A DNA stretch of 18,785 nt, taken from assembly GCA_035548495.1 (NCBI GenBank), contig DASZSV010000028.1:1-18785 (forward strand), written 5' to 3'. This DNA is from CAILZL01 sp035548495 (GTDB taxonomy: Bacteria; Pseudomonadota; Gammaproteobacteria; Steroidobacterales; Steroidobacteraceae). Under the pieces are notes generated by a model. The model was not told where the DNA came from. It saw only the letters and a program-made list of their open reading frames with translations, and did not search any database. Positions 13,454 through 18,785 of the stretch are shown piece after piece. Position 1 is the first letter of the stretch; the number at the start of each line of letters is the position of its first letter. The translations under genes and the position numbers were made by a program.

Positions 13454-14530
13454 ATGATGGAGAACCGACCGCTTGACATCAGCCTGCTGAGATCCTTCTC
13501 GCCACTGGATGGACTCAAATCAGAAAACTTGCAGGCGTTGGCGCGCAAGGCGTCGGTGCGTGAAATAGCGTCGGACGAAGTGCTGTTCAAGGAAGGTGAT
13601 GATGACAAACGCACTATTTACATTCTCAGCGGTGTCGTCGAACTGCTGCAAAATGGCGAGTCCGTGACCATCGTGCGCGGCGGCACACCCGAAGCACGCA
13701 ACCCCATCTCACCTACAATGCCGCGGCGTCATACCGCTGTGGTTGCATCCAACCGGATCGAAGCACTGGTCATCGACAGCGATTTGCTCGATGTCATGCT
13801 GACCTGGGACCAGACCGGCTCATACGAAGTTGGTGAATTGAGCGGCAGCAAGATCATGGAAACTGCCGAAGATGCTGATGACTGGATGACGGCACTGCTG
13901 CAAACCAAGGCCTTTCACAAGGTCCCGCCATCGAACATACAGGCGATCTTCATGCGCATGCAGCGCGTTGATTACCGCACTGGCGATACGGTGATCAAGC
14001 AAGGCGATGAAGGTGATTACTTCTATGTCATCGTCAAGGGCAAATGTCTGGTCACACGCGACACGCCACTCAACAAGGAAGGCGTCAAACTGGCGGAACT
14101 GGGCATAGGCGAATCATTTGGCGAAGAGGCATTGATCTCGGATGCCAAACGCAATGCCAACGTCACCATGATGACCGATGGCACCTTGATGCGGCTCAAC
14201 AAGCAGGACTTCAAATCGCTGCTCAACGAACCGCTGCTTGAGTATGTTGATTTTGCGCAGGCACAGAAACTGGCGGCGCAAGGTGCAATCTGGCTGGATG
14301 TACGCTTGCCTTCGGAATTTGAAAACAAGCATCTTGATCATGCTGTGAACATTCCGCTGTACTTTTTGCGATTGAAACTGAAAACACTGGATCGTAAACA
14401 GAAATATATTTGTTATTGCGATACCGGACGTCGCAGCTCTGCTGCCGCCTATATCCTCTCTGAACGTGGATTCCAATCGTCTGTCTTGAGGAATGGTCTG
14501 CAATCAGTACCGGCAAGTGTATTGAAATAA
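13454..14530 (+). CDS. Double cyclic-nucleotide-binding / rhodanese fusion protein
   Basis: A 358-residue cytoplasmic protein with three domains. Residues about 11-120 resemble a cyclic-nucleotide-binding domain (LFKEGDDDKRTIYILSGVVEL) but lack a recognisable phosphate-binding cassette, so this copy is probably degenerate. Residues about 150-260 are a second, better copy: VIKQGDEGDYFYVIVKGKC, then the cassette GESFGEEAL and KRNANV with Arg233 placed to hold the cyclic phosphate. Residues about 262-358 are a rhodanese domain (WLDVRLPSEFENKHLDHAVNIP) with the active-site loop CDTGRRS and Cys322, so sulfur transfer is possible. There is no DNA-binding helix-turn-helix, so this is not a CRP-type transcription factor. 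Cyclic nucleotide may control the rhodanese or a partner. ATGs at 13454 and 13457 are both possible, and no strong Shine-Dalgarno is seen. It is convergent with the kinase/TPR gene. Confidence 0.88.
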   Translation: MMENRPLDISLLRSFSPLDGLKSENLQALARKASVREIASDEVLFKEGDDDKRTIYILSGVVELLQNGESVTIVRGGTPEARNPISPTMPRRHTAVVASNRIEALVIDSDLLDVMLTWDQTGSYEVGELSGSKIMETAEDADDWMTALLQTKAFHKVPPSNIQAIFMRMQRVDYRTGDTVIKQGDEGDYFYVIVKGKCLVTRDTPLNKEGVKLAELGIGESFGEEALISDAKRNANVTMMTDGTLMRLNKQDFKSLLNEPLLEYVDFAQAQKLAAQGAIWLDVRLPSEFENKHLDHAVNIPLYFLRLKLKTLDRKQKYICYCDTGRRSSAAAYILSERGFQSSVLRNGLQSVPASVLK

Positions 14531-14570
14531 TTCGTCACCGGACAAACTCTCACAGTCAAAAGGTCGGCCG

Positions 14571-17378
14571 TTATTCGATATTCTGATTTGCCTCTTCTGG
14601 AACCGCTGCCAGGCGTTGATCGTCCTTTCCTGAATTCGTGTGGCGCAACGCCAGTCGTGCTTCGGACAATATCGTATCCGTAGGATCGGCATCATCGCTC
14701 AGCTGAACAGCAGCCATCAGCAGAGGTTGCGCTTCGACTGGTTGGCCTTGAGCGAGCAGTACCAGGCCGCGTAGTAGTTGCAAACGCAATTCCCAAGGCG
14801 CACCGGGTTCTGTGCCTTCGAGTGTCCTGGCATCCAGCGCCTGCACCAGCTGCCGTAGACGATCGGTATCACGATGAAGCTGCAACAGGCAGCGAGCCAG
14901 GATGTAATTTGCGTGTTGTGTCAAAGGATTGTTCGTACCCAGAGTCTGAATAAGGCCGGAGTGCGCATCTGTAATCGAACGCTCCGCCGCCGCATAGCGG
15001 TACAACGCGTACTGGGCATTGCCTACGTCCAGCAAAGTCATCAACGCCGCATAGTGATGTTCGCCGTAAATCACTCGCGCCAACTTGTAAGATTGTTGCG
15101 CACACTGCAGTGCTTCGATTCGCCGGCTCATTGCCGAATACAAGTCACAGCGAGTTTTCAGAATGTTCAGGGTAAGCCGTTCCTTAGGACCCAATATGGC
15201 TGCCACGGTTTGATAACTTTGATTAATGAGCGGCTCAGCCTCTTGATAACGGTGTTGATACACCAGCGATTCACCCAGAAGCGATTTGGCTTGGGCGATG
15301 GTTAGATCACTTGGAATGTGACGCTGCCGGAGTTCTTGCAATAGCTCGCGGCTTAACTGTTCAGCCTCACGCAATCGATTGGCGGCAATGTAGCAGTCAC
15401 CCAGCATCATGCGATTGCGATCAATTGCCACAAAATTGCGTGATGGTTGTTGCAACAATAGCCGTAACGTTTCAATTAGATGCGGAATTGCCCTGTCAAC
15501 CTGCTGTCGAACATAAAAATACAACCCCCAACTTTCATGTTGCATCAACAGGGTTTGCGTGTCGTCCACTTGATACTTGTGTCTAATATCATCAGTATCG
15601 GCCAGCTCCTTTGCGGCCAAATCAAATTCGGACCGTCGAGAAAAAATTTCCGCGAGCGCATATTGACTTTGCAACAGCTGTGGTCTGGCTATTTCCCCCG
15701 CCTCTGTGAGCAGAGTAATCGCACGCCGCCATTGGGGTTCTGAAGCAGTGTTATCCATCATATGATCAAAGATGCGTCCCAGGGTCATTCTTACCGTCGC
15801 TTCCATCAACGGTTGTCCGGTGAATTTGTTGTTGACATTGACCGTGGCATTTGTCATCGCTTCTTTCAAGGTACGATGTTGCGCAAAGTCACCAAAGAAT
15901 GGGTCCGCAGCGCTGAACACATCACTGTCCAGAAATTCAGTCACTGCATCAGCCTGCATGGCGTGCTTCTCGGCCTGTGCTTGAGATTGCAACAACTGTT
16001 GTTGAACGTGCAACGCGTGCACGTATAGCAAGGAACTGATCGCCATGCCCGCTACCAGAATCGCAATAGCGGCAATCATCCAGGGTTTTCGCGCTTGGGC
16101 ACGCCGTAGTGTTTCCATGGCAAGATGTGCGGCAGATTGCGACTGCCGTTCCTGCTGCAACTTCAGGCGACGCATGTCACGACCACGCAGCCGCTCTATA
16201 AGCTCATGCACGCTGCTCAAACGATGAGTCGGGTCGCCGTCAGTGGCAGCTCGAACATCTTCGCGCAGCATTTCATCTTCAACATCCCTTTCCCAACCCT
16301 GCATCATGGGCCGACGCACATTTGCGACAATCAGCTGGTACAACATGATCCCCAATGCAAAGATGTCGCTCTTGATTGTCGGCGCCTGATGCATCATCAA
16401 TTCGGGCGCCAGATACAACAGCGTGCCACTGGTGCTGTCACCCACCCCCGTCGTCACGGTGAAGCCAAGTTGCGTGATGTCCAGGTCGGCAATTCGCTGC
16501 GGGTCCAATATGCGGCCACTGCCAAAATCAGTGAGGCGAATTTGCCATGTGCCGTCGCTTTTCGATGTGATCAATACATTCGCAGGTTTGATATCCTTAT
16601 GCAGCACACCCACGTCATGGGCAGCGGCGACAACATCGGCAATTTGCAGCAACAGGTCAATGCGCTGCTCTAAAGACAAAGCCCGCAAACCATCCTGATG
16701 AACCGCCCATTCGCCTAGATTCTCGCCGCCGTATTCACACTCGATAAAATAAGGCGGGGTTGCAAAATTCCAGTCGAGAATTCGCACCAGATCGCCGCGC
16801 TCGCCCAGACTCTCTCGGAGCAGCCTGAACAGAGTCACTTCACGCTTCAACGTACTCAACCGCTCGTTGTCGGTTGCAAATTTATAGACTCTCTGCTCTG
16901 TGGTCTTAATATGACGAGCAAGCCACACTTCGCTGTTATTGGACTTGTTCAGTAATGACTCAAAACGAAAATCAGGACGTAACGGAACTTCGCCACCCTT
17001 GACGAATTCAATATTACTGACCAGTGTGCGTCCCACCGCAACGCGTTTTACCGGACCTGCAAATCGATAACCAACTCGGGGCAGCGTTACGATTTGAGCC
17101 GCGTTGTCATCACCCAAGCCGTTGCGCAGCTTGGTGATCGCATTGGAGATAACATTATCGACTGTTGGCCGCGCCCACACAACTTCCAGCAGCTCTTCTT
17201 TGGTAACCACTTCGCCTGCATGCTTTAGCAGCAGAGCCAACACTTCCAGCGGCTTACGTTCCATATCAACCGGCAGACCCGCGACATTCAGTTCAAAACG
17301 TGCTTCATCAAATTCTGCGCTGCCAAATCGGTATCGATAAAGTGCCTTTGCCTTTGGGTCAGAATCAGCAACCAACAT
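14571..17378 (-). CDS. Winged-helix DNA-binding / Ser-Thr kinase / TM / TPR fusion
   Basis: A protein of about 935 residues with an unusual order, numbered from the ATG at 17378. Residues about 15-110 are an OmpR/PhoB-type winged helix (ERKPLEVLALLLKHAGEVVT, AITKLRNGLGDD, TLPRVGYRF), as in CadC-like regulators. Residues about 138-398 are a kinase domain: VYKFA (Lys166), HKDIKPANVL (Asp262), TDFG (Asp284) and LAPEL. The glycine loop is degenerate (LLNKSNNSEVWLAR has no Gly) and the catalytic loop is HKD, so activity is uncertain. A TM helix at about 432-453 (MIAAIAILVAGMAISSLLYV) is followed by a coiled stretch and about 400 residues of helical TPR-like repeats, presumably periplasmic. The frame opens at GTG 17390, but the ATG has GGA 7 nt before it. 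The likely role is sensing outside through the TPRs and controlling transcription at the membrane. It is divergent from the secreted-protein gene. Confidence 0.9.
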   Translation of the reverse strand: MLVADSDPKAKALYRYRFGSAEFDEARFELNVAGLPVDMERKPLEVLALLLKHAGEVVTKEELLEVVWARPTVDNVISNAITKLRNGLGDDNAAQIVTLPRVGYRFAGPVKRVAVGRTLVSNIEFVKGGEVPLRPDFRFESLLNKSNNSEVWLARHIKTTEQRVYKFATDNERLSTLKREVTLFRLLRESLGERGDLVRILDWNFATPPYFIECEYGGENLGEWAVHQDGLRALSLEQRIDLLLQIADVVAAAHDVGVLHKDIKPANVLITSKSDGTWQIRLTDFGSGRILDPQRIADLDITQLGFTVTTGVGDSTSGTLLYLAPELMMHQAPTIKSDIFALGIMLYQLIVANVRRPMMQGWERDVEDEMLREDVRAATDGDPTHRLSSVHELIERLRGRDMRRLKLQQERQSQSAAHLAMETLRRAQARKPWMIAAIAILVAGMAISSLLYVHALHVQQQLLQSQAQAEKHAMQADAVTEFLDSDVFSAADPFFGDFAQHRTLKEAMTNATVNVNNKFTGQPLMEATVRMTLGRIFDHMMDNTASEPQWRRAITLLTEAGEIARPQLLQSQYALAEIFSRRSEFDLAAKELADTDDIRHKYQVDDTQTLLMQHESWGLYFYVRQQVDRAIPHLIETLRLLLQQPSRNFVAIDRNRMMLGDCYIAANRLREAEQLSRELLQELRQRHIPSDLTIAQAKSLLGESLVYQHRYQEAEPLINQSYQTVAAILGPKERLTLNILKTRCDLYSAMSRRIEALQCAQQSYKLARVIYGEHHYAALMTLLDVGNAQYALYRYAAAERSITDAHSGLIQTLGTNNPLTQHANYILARCLLQLHRDTDRLRQLVQALDARTLEGTEPGAPWELRLQLLRGLVLLAQGQPVEAQPLLMAAVQLSDDADPTDTILSEARLALRHTNSGKDDQRLAAVPEEANQNIE

Positions 17379-17593
17379 GGTGATATCCACGTCCAGAGAA
17401 AACCTTGAGATGAAAGGCTGCCGCCATTACCGTTTGAACGATCAACCGTCGATCAGTCATGAGTAACCTGAGGATAATTCAATATGGAAAAACCGGAAGT
17501 GGGCCAAGCTTATCATGGTTACTGTTAACACCACACCAACTTTTCTAGTTTGCTCGGCAATGAAGCACTGTGAAGAGCTAATTCCTTTTGTAC

Positions 17594-17613
17594 GACATAA
17601 TAATTATAATGTC
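17594..17613. promoter_or_regulatory. Near-perfect 20-bp palindrome with back-to-back -10-like boxes
   Basis: GACAT at 17594-17598 and ATGTC at 17609-17613 flank the self-complementary core ATAATTAT. Nine of ten base pairs are symmetric, the only mismatch being A17599 against A17608. TATAAT is present on the plus strand (17605-17610) and also on the minus strand (17603-17608). A protein bound here could control both divergent genes. No good -35 accompanies either box, so activation would be expected. Confidence 0.4.
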
Positions 17614-17720
17614 TGACATAAATTTGTAACAATTGGAAACCACGAAGAATTGCAATCGCGTTAGAGATTCGTTAGTGCAACGTGGCCGCGTTTAGCTCAG
17701 ATTTGCGGCTACCTCAACAA

Positions 17721-17724
17721 AGGA
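17721..17724 (+). promoter_or_regulatory. Shine-Dalgarno for the secreted protein
   Basis: AGGA (within AAAGGA) lies 9 nt before the ATG at 17734. It fixes the start of the last gene, whose frame immediately encodes a signal peptide. Confidence 0.6.
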
Positions 17725-17733
17725 ACTCTAACG

Positions 17734-18785
17734 ATGCTTACCAAGAAATGTTTCCGATGGGCGCTGGCAGTCGTTGCTGGCATATTGTTGGCTGCTACAC
17801 AGATTGCACACGCACAGGGAGCACCTCCAGTGGGCGACCTCCTGCTTGATGCAGCCGATTCGAATACCGGCTGGGCGAGCTCTGGAACGACTGTATGGAT
17901 GGATTCGTCATTCAAGAAAGAAGGCAACGCCAGCCTGAAAGTAACGGGCACCGGCGTAGATCGCTTTGTGAAAGCGTTCTCCACCTCGTTCGATGTATCG
18001 AAGATGCGCTACTTCACTTTCTGGTACTTCATCGACCGGCCCGACCTGCTACAAACCACCGGTGACGCCGGCACCATCGAACTCACCAGCGCCGGTAAAT
18101 TCGATTCCGAGGAGATGAGCTGGCCGGTCAGCTCGCTGCATTTGCAACGCGGCTGGAACTACGTGGTACTCGATCTGCCGGGCAGTAACACCAGTGCGGA
18201 TGGAACAGCCATCGATCTGACGCGGGTGAACTTCTTTCGCATCTATCATCGCCAGAGTGCAGCTGTCACCACCCGCATTGATCGCCTTGCTTTCACCAAT
18301 CGCGATCCGCGTTCGTTTGCGTTATCGCAATACTTTCAGCAGAAGCGCATTGCAGTTACAACCACCGCCGCTCAACTTAAGCAGCTCGACAGTCTGTACG
18401 CCTTCATTCACTCACCCAGCACCAACGCCCAATGGGAGCAGCAATGCCGTCGCCTGACCATCGATCTGACCTTGCGTGAGATCAATGGTGAGACCTTGAA
18501 GAGCATGAAGGTCAACTCCACCGTGGTGGACAACGCGATCAAGGCACAACGCATCATCAAGCAATACATGTGCAGTGAAATCACGCTGGCCAATGGCGAT
18601 ACCGACTTACAGGCGGACTTGCGCGCCCGCGCTGCGACCGATGCCCAGCTCACGCGCTCGATTGCTTCCACCTTCAAAGTGACATTTGAAGCCAGCGCCG
18701 AGATGAAGGATCGCTTATTACAATTTGATTTGAGTCGCATCATGAGCATTTGTGGCGGCACTTCCAGCGCCATCGATGCCTATGT
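17734..18785 (+). CDS. Secreted protein of unknown function, incomplete at the right edge
   Basis: The frame is open for 350 codons and runs off the window. Residues 1-27 are a clear Sec signal peptide (KK near the start, a hydrophobic core, AHA before the predicted cut at Gln28), so the product is exported. Residues about 30-195 are beta-rich and look like a galactose-binding or carbohydrate-binding jelly-roll module: LLLDAADSNTGW, FKKEGNASLKVTG, FTFWYFIDRP, GWNYVVLDLPGS, RVNFFRIYHR and TRIDRLAFTN follow the strand pattern of such modules. From about 200 the sequence is helical, with Cys residues that could pair in the periplasm. The catalytic part, if any, lies beyond the edge. I do not recognise the family, and a polysaccharide-active enzyme is only one possibility. 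It is divergent from the membrane winged-helix kinase, which is a natural candidate regulator. Confidence 0.75.
   Translation, partial: MLTKKCFRWALAVVAGILLAATQIAHAQGAPPVGDLLLDAADSNTGWASSGTTVWMDSSFKKEGNASLKVTGTGVDRFVKAFSTSFDVSKMRYFTFWYFIDRPDLLQTTGDAGTIELTSAGKFDSEEMSWPVSSLHLQRGWNYVVLDLPGSNTSADGTAIDLTRVNFFRIYHRQSAAVTTRIDRLAFTNRDPRSFALSQYFQQKRIAVTTTAAQLKQLDSLYAFIHSPSTNAQWEQQCRRLTIDLTLREINGETLKSMKVNSTVVDNAIKAQRIIKQYMCSEITLANGDTDLQADLRARAATDAQLTRSIASTFKVTFEASAEMKDRLLQFDLSRIMSICGGTSSAIDAY

Larger units (their letters stand above)
17391..17733. other. Divergent intergenic region
   Basis: A 343-bp gap between the winged-helix kinase gene and the secreted-protein gene, clearly more AT-rich than its flanks at 17500-17650. 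It holds the palindrome at 17594-17613 and -10-like boxes on both strands. No small ORF or RNA gene is convincing. The arrangement suits a shared control region for the two genes. Confidence 0.5.

Overview
The window reads as a stretch of a Gram-negative bacterial chromosome, most likely a gammaproteobacterium of the Xanthomonadales/Nevskiales/Steroidobacter kind. Grounds: a LldD and a MsrA that resemble the E. coli proteins along their length, an outer-membrane barrel with a C-terminal Phe, lipoprotein signal peptides, a type VI secretion-type FHA protein, and a winged-helix/kinase/TPR fusion of a kind I associate with those groups. The taxon is an inference. I saw no insertion sequence, tRNA, rRNA or CRISPR array.

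Layout. 1-593: almost gene-free, with a perfect 12-bp inverted repeat near the left end that overlaps a possible gene end. 594-1724 (+): L-lactate dehydrogenase lldD. 1771-2421 (-): msrA, downstream of a lipoprotein carrying Sel1 repeats and a caspase-like peptidase domain (2458-4086, -). 4187-5002 (+): an alpha/beta-hydrolase lipoprotein, divergent from the caspase gene. 5017-10361 (-): four same-strand genes, in transcription order a TIR-like protein, an FHA protein with a T6SS TagH-type C-terminus, a membrane Ser/Thr kinase with four EKTQRI repeats, and an autotransporter-type barrel with no large passenger. 10502-13324 (+): an endonuclease/exonuclease/phosphatase-family protein and a FadB/FadJ-like two-domain beta-oxidation enzyme. 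13454-14530 (+): a double cyclic-nucleotide-binding/rhodanese fusion. 14571-17378 (-): a winged-helix/kinase/TM/TPR fusion. 17734 to the right edge (+): a secreted protein of unknown function, cut by the window.

How they may work together. The left part is ordinary metabolism and repair. The centre and right are dense in signalling: two eukaryotic-like Ser/Thr kinases, a phosphothreonine-reading FHA protein beside one of them, a cyclic-nucleotide sensor and a TIR-like domain. The best candidate for an undescribed system is the 5017-10361 cluster. The kinase tail carries repeated Thr-x-x-Ile motifs matching a known FHA binding preference, the FHA protein is its direct neighbour, and a TIR-like protein with a W-x3-E motif heads the set. 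No structural T6SS gene is visible. The second kinase fuses a DNA-binding domain to a transmembrane kinase and sits divergent from a secreted-protein gene, with a near-perfect palindrome and a -10-like box reading both ways between them. All functional links between genes are inferences from order and motifs.
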